The translations under genes and the position numbers were made by a program. From Pythium myriotylum (lineage: Eukaryota > Oomycota > Peronosporomycetes > Pythiales > Pythiaceae), in the NCBI GenBank assembly GCA_023091665.1, contig JALJCQ010000012.1:2480001-2544000 (forward strand): DNA of 64,000 nucleotides, given 5' to 3'. Shown here in pieces: positions 45,095 to 57,773 of the stretch (positions are counted from its first letter, which is position 1; each line of letters starts with the position of its first letter). Below the pieces are notes generated by a model, which was given only the letters and a program-made list of their open reading frames with translations, did not search any database and was not told the origin of the DNA.

Positions 45095-45390
45095 AGCTCG
45101 GCAGTTGAAGCTCGGCTGTAGAAGATTCTCCTGCAGAAGATTCTCCGTGGAAGATTCGACATGTGGAAGATTCGACATGTGGAAGATTCTCCGTCTGGTT
45201 CTGGTTTGAATCCAGTGCCACCCATCGACTTCGTTGAAGTATCCACGAAGTCAGTTTATGTTTGCATATGTTTACGATAGGTAGGACATACATTTGATTA
45301 TGGTAGCGTAGGACACACAGCAGTAGCGAACTAAGTCCCGATCAATTCACTTTGCATTTTGCATCCCACCAACCAAGCGACCTTCCAACA
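45049..45390 (+). repeat. Family 1 LTR with 17-bp deletion, 342 bp
   Basis: GGACACAC joins directly to AGCAGTAGCG, removing the GACGGCTTAGAGG block found in all other LTRs, including family 2. It is shared by copies O and P. Confidence 0.95.
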
Positions 45391-45405
45391 GGTTATGAGC
45401 CCAAG
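45391..45405 (+). other. Primer-binding site, copy P
   Basis: GGTTATGAGCCCAAG; ATG at 45395. Confidence 0.87.
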
Positions 45406-46849
45406 CCCAGCCGACTCTGCCTCCACCGACTTCGCCTCCCCAGCCTTCGCCATGGATTCGACCACCCCAGCCCGCATCAACAAGTTCGACGGAACCAACT
45501 TCCACACATGGAAGTTCAAGATGCAGATGGTGCTCGAAGAACGCGACGTCTGGGAAGTTGTCTGTGGAGAGGTCAAACTCGAGCAGTGCCAGACCGACGC
45601 GGACCGAGCCCTCTTCAAGAAGAAGTCTCGCAAGGCGCTCGCGATGATCTGTCTCGCGATGGAAGACTCGCAGCTCCCGCTGGTTCGGTCGGCGAGTGGT
45701 GCGCAAGATGCATGGTCAAGACTGGAAGAACACTTCGAGAAGAAGAGCCTTGCCAACAAGCTCTTTCTTCGTCGTCGTTTCTTCACGACCATGATGGAAG
45801 AAGGTGACGATGTGCTCACGCACATCAACAAGCTCAAGACCCTGGCCGAGCAACTCGACGCAGTCGGCGCTCCGGTCAGCGAAGACGACTTGGTGATCAC
45901 GCTTCTCGGCAGTCTCAGCGAGTCGTACCAGTTCCTCATCACGGCGTTGGAGTCGCGTGTCGACGCGCTCACGTGGGAACTCGTGACGTCTCGGCTGCTC
46001 CATGAAGACATGAAGCGCAAGGAGCAAGGTGGCGACGGAGCCACGCTTGGCCAAGCGTTCATGACAAGTGACGCGAAGCCCAAGGGCCGTGCAGTCAAGA
46101 AGACTGGCACGTGCAACTACTGCGGCAAGATCGGTCATTGGGCCGCGGAGTGCCACTCGCGTGTCAAGGACAACGGCAACGGCAACGGCAACTCCGGCGG
46201 CAACGGCAACGGCAACGGAAACGGCAACCCTCGGCAACGGTTCCAGCGAGCGAACCTTGCGCGAGATGAAGACCCCGGCGAGTACCTGTTCTCGGTCGGG
46301 AAGACCCAAGGCAAGTCGAGTCAATCCACGGCGTGGTTGGTCGACTCGGGTGCGACTCAGCACATGTCGCGAACCAAGCAGTTCATGATGAACTACAAGA
46401 AGATTGACCCAGTCGACGTGCATCTGGCCGATGATGGCACGGTCCAAGCGGTCGGCGTGGGAGACATTCTCATGTCGATGAAGACTCCAAGCGGTGTCAA
46501 GAAGGGTTTGCTCACCAACGTGTGGCATATCCCCAAGCTCAGCCGCAACCTGTTCTCGGTCGGAAGATTCACGGAGGACGTTGCTCCCGTGACGTTCGAC
46601 AAGGACGGTTGCTTTGTCATGCTGAAGGGCGCCAAGCGGACCATCGGCACTCGCATCGGCAAGGGTCTGTTCAAGCTCAACATGTCTCTGTTGAAGATGA
46701 TGCGCCTCGAACCCAGCGTCATCATTCCAGTTGAAGCTCGGCAGTTGAAGCTCGGCTGTAGAAGATTCTCCTGCAGAAGATTCTCCGTGAAAGATTCGAC
46801 ATGTGAAAGATTCGACATGTGGAAGATTCTCCGTCTGGTTCTGGTTTGA
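45395..46849 (+). pseudogene. Family 1 gag-protease mini-element, copy P
   Basis: 484 codons: complete gag, CCHC knuckle and DSG protease, then cut at GTCTC (46684-46688) by an LTR that provides the last 53 codons. It has LTR, PBS and start but no integrase or RT. With its flanking LTRs it looks like a non-autonomous unit that still encodes Gag and protease. Confidence 0.9.
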
Positions 46850-47047
46850 ATCCAGTGCCACCCATCGACTTCGTTGAAGTATCCACGAAGTCAGTTTATG
46901 TTTGCATATGTTTACGATAGGTAGGACATACATTTGATTATGGTAGCGTAGGACACACACAGACGGCTTAGAGGTAGCAGTAGCGAACTAAGTCCCGATC
47001 AATTCACTTTGCATTTTGCATCCCACCAACCAAGCGACCTTCCAACA
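46689..47047 (+). repeat. Family 1 LTR between gag-protease units
   Basis: Left flank GTCTC (non-native), right junction PBS. Two dyads read AAAGATTC instead of GAAGATTC (CCGTGAAAGATTC, TGTGAAAGATTC). Confidence 0.95.
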
Positions 47048-47062
47048 GGTTATGAGCCCAAG
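47048..47062 (+). other. Primer-binding site, copy Q
   Basis: GGTTATGAGCCCAAG; ATG at 47052. Confidence 0.87.
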
Positions 47063-48506
47063 CCCAGCCGACTCTGCCTCCACCGACTTCGCCTCCCCAG
47101 CCTTCGCCATGGATTCGACCACCCCAGCCCGCATCAACAAGTTCGACGGAACCAACTTCCACACATGGAAGTTCAAGATGCAGATGGTGCTCGAAGAACG
47201 CGACGTCTGGGAAGTTGTCTGTGGAGAGGTCAAACTCGAGCAGTGCCAGACCGACGCGGACCGAGCCCTCTTCAAGAAGAAGTCTCGCAAGGCGCTCGCG
47301 ATGATCTGTCTCGCGATGGAAGACTCGCAGCTCCCGCTGGTTCGGTCGGCGAGTGGTGCGCAAGATGCATGGTCAAGACTGGAAGAACACTTCGAGAAGA
47401 AGAGCCTTGCCAACAAGCTCTTTCTTCGTCGTCGTTTCTTCACGACCATGATGGAAGAAGGTGACGATGTGCTCACGCACATCAACAAGCTCAAGACCCT
47501 GGCCGAGCAACTCGACGCAGTCGGCGCTCCGGTCAGCGAAGACGACTTGGTGATCACGCTTCTCGGCAGTCTCAGCGAGTCGTACCAGTTCCTCATCACG
47601 GCGTTGGAGTCGCGTGTCGACGCGCTCACGTGGGAACTCGTGACGTCTCGGCTGCTCCATGAAGACATGAAGCGCAAGGAGCAAGGTGGCGACGGAGCCA
47701 CGCTTGGCCAAGCGTTCATGACAAGTGACGCGAAGCCCAAGGGCCGTGCAGTCAAGAAGACTGGCACGTGCAACTACTGCGGCAAGATCGGTCATTGGGC
47801 CGCGGAGTGCCACTCGCGTGTCAAGGACAACGGCAACGGCAACGGCAACTCCGGCGGCAACGGCAACGGCAACGGAAACGGCAACCCTCGGCAACGGTTC
47901 CAGCGAGCGAACCTTGCGCGAGATGAAGACCCCGGCGAGTACCTGTTCTCGGTCGGGAAGACCCAAGGCAAGTCGAGTCAATCCACGGCGTGGTTGGTCG
48001 ACTCGGGTGCGACTCAGCACATGTCGCGAACCAAGCAGTTCATGATGAACTACAAGAAGATTGACCCAGTCGACGTGCATCTGGCCGATGATGGCACGGT
48101 CCAAGCGGTCGGCGTGGGAGACATTCTCATGTCGATGAAGACTCCAAGCGGTGTCAAGAAGGGTTTGCTCACCAACGTGTGGCATATCCCCAAGCTCAGC
48201 CGCAACCTGTTCTCGGTCGGAAGATTCACGGAGGACGTTGCTCCCGTGACGTTCGACAAGGACGGTTGCTTTGTCATGCTGAAGGGCGCCAAGCGGACCA
48301 TCGGCACTCGCATCGGCAAGGGTCTGTTCAAGCTCAACATGTCTCTGTTGAAGATGATGCGCCTCGAACCCAGCGTCATCATTCCAGTTGAAGCTCGGCA
48401 GTTGAAGCTCGGCTGTAGAAGATTCTCCTGCAGAAGATTCTCCGTGGAAGATTTGACATGTGGAAGATTCGACATGTGGAAGATTCTCCGTCTGGTTCTG
48501 GTTTGA
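47052..48506 (+). pseudogene. Family 1 gag-protease mini-element, copy Q
   Basis: Second copy of the 484-codon frame, cut at the same GTCTC site. This is the copy directly left of the large plus-strand insertion 48346-62737. The same protein region resumes at 62738 with GTCTC in the same frame. Confidence 0.9.
48341..48345. repeat. Target-site duplication GTCTC, left copy
   Basis: Matches 62738-62742. A further copy at 46684-46688 belongs to the duplicated unit. Confidence 0.88.
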
Positions 48507-48704
48507 ATCCAGTGCCACCCATCGACTTCGTTGAAGTATCCACGAAGTCAGTTTATGTTTGCATATGTTTACGATAGGTAGGACATACATTTGATTATGG
48601 TAGCGTAGGACACACACAGACGGCTTAGAGGTAGCAGTAGCGAACTAAGTCCCGATCAATTCACTTTGCATTTTGCATCCCACCAACCAAGCGACCTTCC
48701 AACA
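48346..48704 (+). repeat. Family 1 LTR, 5' LTR of copy R
   Basis: Left flank GTCTC, right junction PBS. One dyad reads GAAGATTTG, a single change in the TTC half. Confidence 0.95.
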
Positions 48705-48719
48705 GGTTATGAGCCCAAG
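48705..48719 (+). other. Primer-binding site, copy R
   Basis: GGTTATGAGCCCAAG; ATG at 48709. Confidence 0.87.
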
Positions 48720-51700
48720 CCCAGCCGACTCTGCCTCCACCGACTTCGCCTCCCCAGCCTTCGCCATGGATTCGACCACCCCAGCCCGCATCAACAAGTT
48801 CGACGGAACCAACTTCCACACATGGAAGTTCAAGATGCAGATGGTGCTCGAAGAACGCGACGTCTGGGAAGTTGTCTGTGGAGAGGTCAAACTCGAGCAG
48901 TGCCAGACCGACGCGGACCGAGCCCTCTTCAAGAAGAAGTCTCGCAAGGCGCTCGCGATGATCTGTCTCGCGATGGAAGACTCGCAGCTCCCGCTGGTTC
49001 GGTCGGCGAGTGGTGCGCAAGATGCATGGTCAAGACTGGAAGAACACTTCGAGAAGAAGAGCCTTGCCAACAAGCTCTTTCTTCGTCGTCGTTTCTTCAC
49101 GACCATGATGGAAGAAGGTGACGATGTGCTCACGCACATCAACAAGCTCAAGACCCTGGCCGAGCAACTCGACGCAGTCGGCGCTCCGGTCAGCGAAGAC
49201 GACTTGGTGATCACGCTTCTCGGCAGTCTCAGCGAGTCGTACCAGTTCCTCATCACGGCGTTGGAGTCGCGTGTCGACGCGCTCACGTGGGAACTCGTGA
49301 CGTCTCGGCTGCTCCATGAAGACATGAAGCGCAAGGAGCAAGGTGGCGACGGAGCCACGCTTGGCCAAGCGTTCATGACAAGTGACGCGAAGCCCAAGGG
49401 CCGTGCAGTCAAGAAGACTGGCACGTGCAACTACTGCGGCAAGATCGGTCATTGGGCCGCGGAGTGCCACTCGCGTGTCAAGGACAACGGCAACGGCAAC
49501 GGCAACTCCGGCGGCAACGGCAACGGAAACGGAAACGGCAACCCTCGGCAACGGTTCCAGCGAGCGAACCTTGCGCGAGATGAAGACCCCGGCGAGTACC
49601 TGTTCTCGGTCGGGAAGACCCAAGGCAAGTCGAGTCAATCCACGGCGTGGTTGGTCGACTCGGGTGCGACTCAGCACATGTCGCGAACCAAGCAGTTCAT
49701 GATGAACTACAAGAAGATTGACCCAGTCGACGTGCATCTGGCCGATGATGGCACGGTCCAAGCAGTTGGCGTGGGAGACATTCTCATGTCGATGAAGACT
49801 CCAAGCGGTGTCAAGAAGGGTTTGCTCACCAACGTGTGGCATATCCCCAAGCTCAGCCGCAACCTGTTCTCGGTCGGAAGATTCACGGAGGACGTTGCTC
49901 CCGTGACGTTCGACAAGGACGGTTGCTTTGTCATGCTGAAGGGCGCCAAGCGGACCATCGGCACTCGAATCGGCAAGGGTCTGTTCAAGCTCAACATGTC
50001 TCCAGTGTCGACTGAAGCAGCCCACGCCGCCAGTACAAGACGAGGTCGCGCCATGTCCAAGTCGTACCTGTGGCACCTCCGACTCGGTCACATCGGCTTC
50101 AGCGGTCTCGAAGCCATCGTCAAGAAGGACCTCGCCGACGGACTCGACATTGGGTCTGTGCAGGAGTGGGAGGTCTGTGAAGGCTGTGCACTCGGCAAGC
50201 TGACTCGCGTCAAGTTCCAGTCGGGCACGACCAAGCGGTCTGCGAATCTGCTTGACGTCGTGTACAGCGATGTGGCCGGCCCCATGAAGACTCCGACTTT
50301 CGGCGGCATGAAGTACTTTGCCACGTTCACCGACGACAAGTCTCGACTGTGCAAGTTGTACCTGATGCGGTCCAAGGACGAAGTCTACGACAAGTTCGTC
50401 GAGTTCGTCAACTGGGCCGAGAACCAAACCGGTCGTCGAGTCAAGGTGCTTCGAACCGACGGCGGCGGCGAGTACCAGTCGGCCAAACTTGCCAAGTTCT
50501 GCCGCAAGCGTGGCATCGAGCACGATGTCACGCCGCCATACACGCCTCAGTTGAACGGTGTGGCGGAGCGCATGAACCGAACCATCGGTGAGTGTGGTCG
50601 TTGCAAGCTCCACCATGCCAACTTGTCCGACGAGTACTGGGGCGAAGCCGTCATGACTGCAGTCGAAGTTCGCAACCGACTTCCGACCCGCGCTCAAGAC
50701 TTGTACAAGTCGCCGTACGAAGAATGGTACGGGAAGAAGCCCTTGCTCGCCAACTTCAAGGTGTTCGGCTGCCATGCGTACGTCCACGTGCCCAAGGAGA
50801 AGCGGTCGAAGTTCGACGCCCGAGCCATCTTGTGTCGGTTCCTCGGCTACTCGGACCACGAGAAGGCGTATCGGTTTGAAGAAATCGCAACCGGTCGGAT
50901 CGTCATCAGTCGAGACGCACAGTTCATGGAAGACACATTCGACGATGGCAGGCGCGAAGAACCCTGGAGCAAGTCCGTCGAGTTCCGCGACGAGGATGAT
51001 GATGAAGATCAAGATGAAGCAACCGACAACCAAGATGATGAAGACATGGGTGAGCAGCCAGCCTCACCAGCACCAAGTCAGCGCAGCTACGAGCGACCGG
51101 AGTGGCAACAGGGCCAGCGGTCGCAGCGTCCAGCAGCACCAGCATCGGCCCAGCAGCCGAATGTCGACTACGCACCAGGGTCCAAGCGCCACTCTCGCAC
51201 GCACTCGCTCGAGAACCTGGCTGAACCGCCAGTTGAGAAGCGCTACGGACGTGTTGGACGCACAAGTGGTGCGACTCCACCACCCACGCAAGGTTCAAGG
51301 ACATCGCTCGAAGATCTGTCTGCACTGCTCACGTCGATCGAAGAGGAAGGCGTAGAAGATGAAGACGAAGAAGGCGAAGACGTGCAAGAACAAGGGGGAG
51401 AAGACCAAGATTACGATCTCGAAGAGTTTGCTCTCGTCGTGAATTCAGGGGGAGAGTTGCCGACATCGTTCAAGTCGGCGATGGAATCCGACGACGCCAG
51501 CAACTGGAAGGAAGCTTGCGACTCCGAGCTTGAGTCGCTCAAGAAGAACGAGACATGGGACCTAGTCCCTTTGCCAGCCGGACGCAAGGCCATCACCAGC
51601 AAGTGGGTGTTCAAGGTCAAGGAAACCGCCGAAGGACTCGTCGAACGGTACAAGGCTCGACTCGTTGCCAAGGGGTTCCTGCAGAAGTACGGCATCGACT

Positions 51701-53082
51701 TCGAAGAGACGTTCGCACCCGTCGCCAAGTTCACGTCGATCCGCACCATCCTCAGCATCGCCGCTCGACACAAGCTCATGATCCATCAGATGGATGTCAA
51801 GACGGCGTTCCTGAACGGCAACCTCGACGAAGAAATCTACATGAAGCAGCCCGAAGGCTTCGTCGACCAGCGCCACCCCGACTACGTGTGCAAGCTCAAG
51901 CGCTCGCTCTACGGTCTCAAGCAGTCGCCCCGCATGTGGAACCAGACCATCGACGCCTTCATGCGCAAGGTCGGCTTCACCAAGTGCGAGATGGACCACT
52001 GCGTGTACGTCAAGCGGAGCGGCTCAGCGATGATCTTCGTGGTGATCTACGTCGACGACCTCATCCTCGCCTGCAACAGCCTCGAGTTGCTCACGGCGAC
52101 CAAGCGTGCACTCAGCGAACGCTTCGAGATGTCCGACCTCGGCGAACTCAAGTACTGCCTCGGCATGGAAGTTGAGCAAGACCCCAAGTCCGGCGACGTG
52201 ACCATGCGGCAGACCAAGTTCCTGCAGTCGATCCTGACCAAGTTCGGCATGCAAGACTGCAAACCAGTGAGGACTCCTCAAGACCCCGGACTCAAGCTGA
52301 CCAAGGCCATGTGTGAAGGTGGTTGCAAGCACGAAGACACCATGAAGAACGTGCCGTACCGAAGTGCAGTCGGCGCACTCATGTACCTCATGGTCGGCAC
52401 TCGACCAGACCTCGCAGCGGCAGTCGGCACACTCAGCCAGTTCGCCGCGGACCCGTGTCCAACACACTGGCAAGCTCTCAAGCGTGTGCTCCGGTATCTG
52501 CAAGCGACTCCGACGTACGGCCTGCAGTTCTCGGCATCGCACGACGGAAGACTGGTCGGCTACTCCGACGCCGACTGGGCTGGCGACATCGAGTCACGTC
52601 GAAGCACCAGCGGCTACGTGTTCATGCTCAACGGCGGATGCATCAGCTGGCGCAGCAAGAAGCAGCGAACTGTCGCCCTCTCCTCGACCGAAGCAGAGTA
52701 CATGGCTCTATCGGAAGCGATCCAAGAAGCCGTGTGGCTCAAGGCGTTCCTGTGCGAACTCGGCGAAGTTGCAAGCGACCAAGCGCTCACGGTGTACGAA
52801 GACAACCAAGGTGCGATCGCGTTGGCCAAGAACCCCGAGTTCCACAAGCGCACCAAGCACATCGACATTCGCTACCACTTCGTTCGTGAGAAGGTCGAGG
52901 ACGGTCAAGTGTGTCTGCAGTATTGCCCGACCCAAGACATGCTTGCCGACATCATGACCAAGCCGATCCCCACGGTTCAGTTCGACGTGCTCCGCACCAA
53001 GCTTGGTGTTCAAGACGCAGTCGAGTCGAGGGGGGGTGTTGAAGATGATGCGCCTCGAACCCAGCGTCATCATTCCAGTTGA
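48709..53082 (+). CDS. Family 1 gag-pol polyprotein, intact, copy R
   Basis: 1457 codons with all motifs as in copy N at the same residue positions. Distinguishing changes: DGRREEPWS for DGKREEPWS and [10 protein letters not shown] in the acidic linker (shared with S), EVEQDPK for EVDQDPK in RT, SASHDGR for SASNDGR in RNase H (shared with S). None touches a catalytic residue. LTR-encoded tail of the GGVEDD type. Confidence 0.94.
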   Translation: MSPSPADSASTDFASPAFAMDSTTPARINKFDGTNFHTWKFKMQMVLEERDVWEVVCGEVKLEQCQTDADRALFKKKSRKALAMICLAMEDSQLPLVRSASGAQDAWSRLEEHFEKKSLANKLFLRRRFFTTMMEEGDDVLTHINKLKTLAEQLDAVGAPVSEDDLVITLLGSLSESYQFLITALESRVDALTWELVTSRLLHEDMKRKEQGGDGATLGQAFMTSDAKPKGRAVKKTGTCNYCGKIGHWAAECHSRVKDNGNGNGNSGGNGNGNGNGNPRQRFQRANLARDEDPGEYLFSVGKTQGKSSQSTAWLVDSGATQHMSRTKQFMMNYKKIDPVDVHLADDGTVQAVGVGDILMSMKTPSGVKKGLLTNVWHIPKLSRNLFSVGRFTEDVAPVTFDKDGCFVMLKGAKRTIGTRIGKGLFKLNMSPVSTEAAHAASTRRGRAMSKSYLWHLRLGHIGFSGLEAIVKKDLADGLDIGSVQEWEVCEGCALGKLTRVKFQSGTTKRSANLLDVVYSDVAGPMKTPTFGGMKYFATFTDDKSRLCKLYLMRSKDEVYDKFVEFVNWAENQTGRRVKVLRTDGGGEYQSAKLAKFCRKRGIEHDVTPPYTPQLNGVAERMNRTIGECGRCKLHHANLSDEYWGEAVMTAVEVRNRLPTRAQDLYKSPYEEWYGKKPLLANFKVFGCHAYVHVPKEKRSKFDARAILCRFLGYSDHEKAYRFEEIATGRIVISRDAQFMEDTFDDGRREEPWSKSVEFRDEDDDEDQDEATDNQDDEDMGEQPASPAPSQRSYERPEWQQGQRSQRPAAPASAQQPNVDYAPGSKRHSRTHSLENLAEPPVEKRYGRVGRTSGATPPPTQGSRTSLEDLSALLTSIEEEGVEDEDEEGEDVQEQGGEDQDYDLEEFALVVNSGGELPTSFKSAMESDDASNWKEACDSELESLKKNETWDLVPLPAGRKAITSKWVFKVKETAEGLVERYKARLVAKGFLQKYGIDFEETFAPVAKFTSIRTILSIAARHKLMIHQMDVKTAFLNGNLDEEIYMKQPEGFVDQRHPDYVCKLKRSLYGLKQSPRMWNQTIDAFMRKVGFTKCEMDHCVYVKRSGSAMIFVVIYVDDLILACNSLELLTATKRALSERFEMSDLGELKYCLGMEVEQDPKSGDVTMRQTKFLQSILTKFGMQDCKPVRTPQDPGLKLTKAMCEGGCKHEDTMKNVPYRSAVGALMYLMVGTRPDLAAAVGTLSQFAADPCPTHWQALKRVLRYLQATPTYGLQFSASHDGRLVGYSDADWAGDIESRRSTSGYVFMLNGGCISWRSKKQRTVALSSTEAEYMALSEAIQEAVWLKAFLCELGEVASDQALTVYEDNQGAIALAKNPEFHKRTKHIDIRYHFVREKVEDGQVCLQYCPTQDMLADIMTKPIPTVQFDVLRTKLGVQDAVESRGGVEDDAPRTQRHHSS
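53028..53036 (+). other. Polypurine tract, copy R
   Basis: GAGGGGGGG before the LTR at 53037. Confidence 0.8.
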
Positions 53083-53395
53083 AGCTCGGCAGTTGAAGCT
53101 CGGCTGTAGAAGATTCTCCTGCAGAAGATTCTCCGTGAAAGATTCGACATGTGAAAGATTCGACATGTGGAAGATTCTCCGTCTGGTTCTGGTTTGAATC
53201 CAGTGCCACCCATCGACTTCGTTGAAGTATCCACGAAGTCAGTTTATGTTTGCATATGTTTACGATAGGTAGGACATACATTTGATTATGGTAGCGTAGG
53301 ACACACACAGACGGCTTAGAGGTAGCAGTAGCGAACTAAGTCCCGATCAATTCACTTTGCATTTTGCATCCCACCAACCAAGCGACCTTCCAACA
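53037..53395 (+). repeat. Family 1 LTR shared by copies R and S
   Basis: Native on both sides. Carries the same two AAAGATTC dyad changes as 46689-47047. Confidence 0.96.
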
Positions 53396-53410
53396 GGTTA
53401 TGAGCCCAAG
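53396..53410 (+). other. Primer-binding site, copy S
   Basis: GGTTATGAGCCCAAG; ATG at 53400. Confidence 0.87.
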
Positions 53411-56400
53411 CCCAGCCGACTCTGCCTCCACCGACTTCGCCTCCCCAGCCTTCGCCATGGATTCGACCACCCCAGCCCGCATCAACAAGTTCGACGGAAC
53501 CAACTTCCACACATGGAAGTTCAAGATGCAGATGGTGCTCGAAGAACGCGACGTCTGGGAAGTTGTCTGTGGAGAGGTCAAACTCGAGCAGTGCCAGACC
53601 GACGCGGACCGAGCCCTCTTCAAGAAGAAGTCTCGCAAGGCGCTCGCGATGATCTGTCTCGCGATGGAAGACTCGCAGCTCCCGCTGGTTCGGTCGGCGA
53701 GTGGTGCGCAAGATGCATGGTCAAGACTGGAAGAACACTTCGAGAAGAAGAGCCTTGCCAACAAGCTCTTTCTTCGTCGTCGTTTCTTCACGACCATGAT
53801 GGAAGAAGGTGACGATGTGCTCACGCACATCAACAAGCTCAAGACCCTGGCCGAGCAACTCGACGCAGTCGGCGCTCCGGTCAGCGAAGACGACTTGGTG
53901 ATCACGCTTCTCGGCAGTCTCAGCGAGTCGTACCAGTTCCTCATCACGGCGTTGGAGTCGCGTGTCGACGCGCTCACGTGGGAACTCGTGACGTCTCGGC
54001 TGCTCCATGAAGACATGAAGCGCAAGGAGCAAGGTGGCGACGGAGCCACGCTTGGCCAAGCGTTCATGACAAGTGACGCGAAGCCCAAGGGCCGTGCAGT
54101 CAAGAAGACTGGCACGTGCAACTACTGCGGCAAGATCGGTCATTGGGCCGCGGAGTGCCACTCGCGTGTCAAGGACAACGGCAACGGCAACGGCAACTCC
54201 GGCGGCAACGGCAAGGGCAACGGAAACGGCAACCCTCGGCAACGGTTCCAGCGAGCGAACCTTGCGCGAGATGAAGACCCCGGCGAGTACCTGTTCTCGG
54301 TCGGGAAGACCCAAGGCAAGTCGAGTCAATCCACGGCGTGGTTGATCGACTCGGGTGCGACTCAGCACATGTCGCGAACCAAGCAGTTCATGATGAACTA
54401 CAAGAAGATTGACCCAGTCGACGTGCATCTGGCCGATGATGGCACGGTCCAAGCGGTTGGCGTGGGAGACATTCTCATGTCGATGAAGACTCCAAGCGGT
54501 GTCAAGAAGGGTTTGCTCACCAACGTGTGGCATATCCCCAAGCTCAGCCGCAACCTGTTCTCGGTCGGAAGATTCACGGAGGACGTTGCTCCCGTGACGT
54601 TCGACAAGGACGGTTGCTTTGTCATGCTGAAGGGCGCCAAGCGGACCATCGGCACTCGAATCGGCAAGGGTCTGTTCAAGCTCAACATGTCTCCAGTGTC
54701 GACTGAAGCAGCCCACGCCGCCAGTACAAGACGAGGTCGCGCCATGTCCAAGTCGTACCTGTGGCACCTCCGACTCGGTCACATCGGCTTCAGCGGACTC
54801 GAAGCCATCGTCAAGAAGGACCTCGCCGACGGACTCGATATCGGGTCTGTGCAAGAGTGGGAGGTCTGTGAAGGCTGTGCACTCGGCAAGCTGACTCGCG
54901 TCAAGTTCCAGTCGGGCACGACCAAGCGGTCTGCGAATCTGCTTGACGTCGTGTACAGCGATGTGGCCGGCCCCATGAAGACTCCGACTTTCGGCGGCAT
55001 GAAGTACTTTGCCACGTTCACCGACGACAAGTCTCGACTGTGCAAGTTGTACCTGATGCGGTCCAAGGACGAAGTCTACGACAAGTTCGTCGAGTTCGTC
55101 AACTGGGCCGAGAACCAAACCGGTCGTCGAGTCAAGGTGCTTCGAACCGACGGCGGCGGCGAGTACCAGTCGGCCAAGCTTGCCAAGTTCTGTCGCAAGC
55201 ATGGCATCGAGCACGATGTCACGCCGCCATACACGCCTCAGTTGAACGGTGTGGCGGAGCGCATGAACCGAACCATCGGTGAGTGTGGTCGTTGCAAGCT
55301 CCACCATGCCAACTTGTCCGACGAGTACTGGGGCGAAGCCGTCATGACTGCAGTCGAAGTTCGCAACCGACTTCCGACCCGCGCTCAAGACTTGTACAAG
55401 TCGCCGTACGAAGAATGGTACGGGAAGAAGCCCTTGCTCGCCAACTTCAAGGTGTTCGGCTGCCATGCGTACGTCCACGTGCCCAAGGAGAAGCGGTCGA
55501 AGTTCGACGCCCGAGCCATCTTGTGTCGGTTCCTCGGCTACTCGGACCACGAGAAGGCGTATCGGTTTGAAGAAATCGCAACCGGTCGGATCGTCATCAG
55601 TCGAGACGCGCAGTTCATGGAAGACACATTCGACGATGGCAGGCGCGAAGAACCCTGGAGCAAGTCCGTCGAGTTCCGCGACGAGGATGATGATGAAGAT
55701 CAAGATGAAGCAACCGACAACCAAGATGATGAAGACATGGGTGAGCAGCCAGCCTCACCAGCACCAAGTCAGCGCAGCTACGAGCGACCGGAGTGGCAAC
55801 AGGGCCAGCGGTCGCAGCGTCCAGCAGCACCAGCATCGGCCCAGCAGCCGAATGTCGACTACGCACCAGGGTCCAAGCGCCACTCTCGCACGCACTCGCT
55901 CGAGAACCTGGCTGAACCGCCAGTTGAGAAGCGCTACGGACGGGTTGGTCGCACAAGTGGTGCGACTCCACCACCCACGCAAGGTCCAAGGACATCGCTC
56001 GAAGATCTGTCTGCACTGCTCACGTCGATCGAAGAGGAAGGCGTAGAAGATGAAGACGAAGAAGGCGAAGACGTGCAAGAACAAGGGGGAGAAGACCAAG
56101 ATTACGATCTCGAAGAGTTTGCTCTCGTCGTGAATTCAGGGGGAGAGTTGCCGACATCGTTCAAGTCGGCGATGGAATCCGACGACGCCAGCAACTGGAA
56201 GGAAGCTTGCGACTCCGAGCTTGAGTCGCTCAAGAAGAACGAGACATGGGACCTAGTCCCTTTGCCAGCCGGACGCAAGGCCATCACCAGCAAGTGGGTG
56301 TTCAAGGTCAAGGAAACCGCCGAAGGACTCGTCGAACGGTACAAGGCTCGACTCGTTGCCAAGGGGTTCCTGCAGAAGTACGGCATCGACTTCGAAGAGA

Positions 56401-57773
56401 CGTTCGCACCCGTCGCCAAGTTCACGTCGATCCGCACCATCCTCAGCATCGCCGCTCGACACAAGCTCATGATCCATCAGATGGATGTCAAGACGGCGTT
56501 CCTGAACGGCAACCTCGACGAAGAAATCTACATGAAGCAGCCCGAAGGCTTCGTCGACCAGCGCCACCCCGACTACGTGTGCAAGCTCAAGCGCTCGCTC
56601 TACGGTCTCAAGCAGTCGCCCCGCATGTGGAACCAGACCATCGACGCCTTCATGCGCAAGGTCGGCTTCACCAAGTGCGAGATGGACCACTGCGTGTACG
56701 TCAAGCGGAGCGGCTCAGCGATGATCTTCGTGGTGATCTACGTCGACGACCTCATCCTCGCCTGCAACAGCCTCGAGTTGCTCACGGCGACCAAGCGTGC
56801 ACTCAGCGAACGCTTCGAGATGTCCGACCTCGGCGAACTCAAGTACTGCCTCGGCATGGAAGTTGATCAAGACCCCAAGTCCGGCGACGTGACCATGCGG
56901 CAGACCAAGTTCCTGCAGTCGATCCTGACCAAGTTCGGCATGCAAGACTGCAAACCAGTGAGGACTCCTCAAGACCCCGGACTCAAGCTGACCAAGGCCA
57001 TGTGCGAAGGTGGTTGCAAGCACGAAGACACCATGAAGAACGTGCCGTACCGAAGTGCAGTCGGCGCACTCATGTACCTCATGGTCGGCACTCGACCAGA
57101 CCTCGCAGCGGCAGTCGGCACACTCAGCCAGTTCGCCGCGGACCCGTGTCCAACACACTGGCAAGCTCTCAAGCGTGTGCTCCGGTATCTGCAAGCGACT
57201 CCGACGTACGGCCTGCAGTTCTCGGCATCGCACGACGGAAGACTGGTCGGCTACTCCGACGCCGACTGGGCTGGCGACATCGAGTCACGTCGAAGCACCA
57301 GCGGCTACGTGTTCATGCTCAACGGCGGATGCATCAGCTGGCGCAGCAAGAAGCAGCGAACTGTCGCCCTCTCCTCGACCGAAGCAGAGTACATGGCTCT
57401 ATCGGAAGCGATCCAAGAAGCCGTGTGGCTCAAGGCGTTCCTGTGCGAACTCGGCGAAGTTGCAAGCGACCAAGCGCTCACGGTGTACGAAGACAACCAA
57501 GGTGCCATCGCGTTGGCCAAGAACCCCGAGTTCCACAAGCGCACCAAGCACATCGACATTCGCTACCACTTCGTTCGTGAGAAGGTCGAGGACGGCCAAG
57601 TGTCTCTCCAGTATTGCCCGACCCAAGACATGCTTGCCGACATCATGACCAAGCCGATCCCCACTGTCCAGTTCGACGTGCTCCGCACCAAGCTTGGTGT
57701 TCAAGACGCAGTCGAGTCGAGGGGGAGTGTTGAAGATGATGCGCCTCGAACCCAGCGTCATCATTCCAGTTGA
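53400..57773 (+). CDS. Family 1 gag-pol polyprotein, intact, copy S
   Basis: 1457 codons, complete domain set. Private changes: LIDSGATQ for LVDSGATQ at the protease active site (conservative, Asp kept), CRKHGIEHD for CRKRGIEHD in integrase, GNGKGNGN in the Gly/Asn linker. Tail of the GSVEDD type. The protease Val-to-Ile neighbour of the catalytic Asp may alter activity, but the family tolerates Ile or Val there. Confidence 0.93.
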   Translation: MSPSPADSASTDFASPAFAMDSTTPARINKFDGTNFHTWKFKMQMVLEERDVWEVVCGEVKLEQCQTDADRALFKKKSRKALAMICLAMEDSQLPLVRSASGAQDAWSRLEEHFEKKSLANKLFLRRRFFTTMMEEGDDVLTHINKLKTLAEQLDAVGAPVSEDDLVITLLGSLSESYQFLITALESRVDALTWELVTSRLLHEDMKRKEQGGDGATLGQAFMTSDAKPKGRAVKKTGTCNYCGKIGHWAAECHSRVKDNGNGNGNSGGNGKGNGNGNPRQRFQRANLARDEDPGEYLFSVGKTQGKSSQSTAWLIDSGATQHMSRTKQFMMNYKKIDPVDVHLADDGTVQAVGVGDILMSMKTPSGVKKGLLTNVWHIPKLSRNLFSVGRFTEDVAPVTFDKDGCFVMLKGAKRTIGTRIGKGLFKLNMSPVSTEAAHAASTRRGRAMSKSYLWHLRLGHIGFSGLEAIVKKDLADGLDIGSVQEWEVCEGCALGKLTRVKFQSGTTKRSANLLDVVYSDVAGPMKTPTFGGMKYFATFTDDKSRLCKLYLMRSKDEVYDKFVEFVNWAENQTGRRVKVLRTDGGGEYQSAKLAKFCRKHGIEHDVTPPYTPQLNGVAERMNRTIGECGRCKLHHANLSDEYWGEAVMTAVEVRNRLPTRAQDLYKSPYEEWYGKKPLLANFKVFGCHAYVHVPKEKRSKFDARAILCRFLGYSDHEKAYRFEEIATGRIVISRDAQFMEDTFDDGRREEPWSKSVEFRDEDDDEDQDEATDNQDDEDMGEQPASPAPSQRSYERPEWQQGQRSQRPAAPASAQQPNVDYAPGSKRHSRTHSLENLAEPPVEKRYGRVGRTSGATPPPTQGPRTSLEDLSALLTSIEEEGVEDEDEEGEDVQEQGGEDQDYDLEEFALVVNSGGELPTSFKSAMESDDASNWKEACDSELESLKKNETWDLVPLPAGRKAITSKWVFKVKETAEGLVERYKARLVAKGFLQKYGIDFEETFAPVAKFTSIRTILSIAARHKLMIHQMDVKTAFLNGNLDEEIYMKQPEGFVDQRHPDYVCKLKRSLYGLKQSPRMWNQTIDAFMRKVGFTKCEMDHCVYVKRSGSAMIFVVIYVDDLILACNSLELLTATKRALSERFEMSDLGELKYCLGMEVDQDPKSGDVTMRQTKFLQSILTKFGMQDCKPVRTPQDPGLKLTKAMCEGGCKHEDTMKNVPYRSAVGALMYLMVGTRPDLAAAVGTLSQFAADPCPTHWQALKRVLRYLQATPTYGLQFSASHDGRLVGYSDADWAGDIESRRSTSGYVFMLNGGCISWRSKKQRTVALSSTEAEYMALSEAIQEAVWLKAFLCELGEVASDQALTVYEDNQGAIALAKNPEFHKRTKHIDIRYHFVREKVEDGQVSLQYCPTQDMLADIMTKPIPTVQFDVLRTKLGVQDAVESRGSVEDDAPRTQRHHSS
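57719..57727 (+). other. Polypurine tract, copy S
   Basis: GAGGGGGAG before the LTR at 57728. Confidence 0.8.

Larger units (their letters stand above)
40334..45390 (+). mobile_element. Complete family 1 element, copy O
   Basis: LTR, PBS, 4356-bp internal region, PPT and LTR, with one intact frame. The 3' LTR (45049-45390) has a 17-bp deletion absent from the 5' LTR. Neither end shows a target duplication because both LTRs are shared with neighbouring copies. Confidence 0.93.
45391..48704. repeat. Tandem array: 1657-bp unit, two copies
   Basis: Unit is gag-protease DNA (1298 bp) plus LTR (359 bp), starting at 45391 and 47048. The coding parts look identical. The LTRs differ at a few sites in the dyad array, so the duplication is not a simple sequence copy error. 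Confidence 0.9.
48346..53395 (+). mobile_element. Complete family 1 element, copy R
   Basis: 5050 bp with the same 4332-bp internal length as copies N and S. LTR, PBS, intact frame, PPT, LTR. The two LTRs differ in the dyad array, so they are not the pair from one insertion event; the right one is shared with copy S. Confidence 0.94.
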
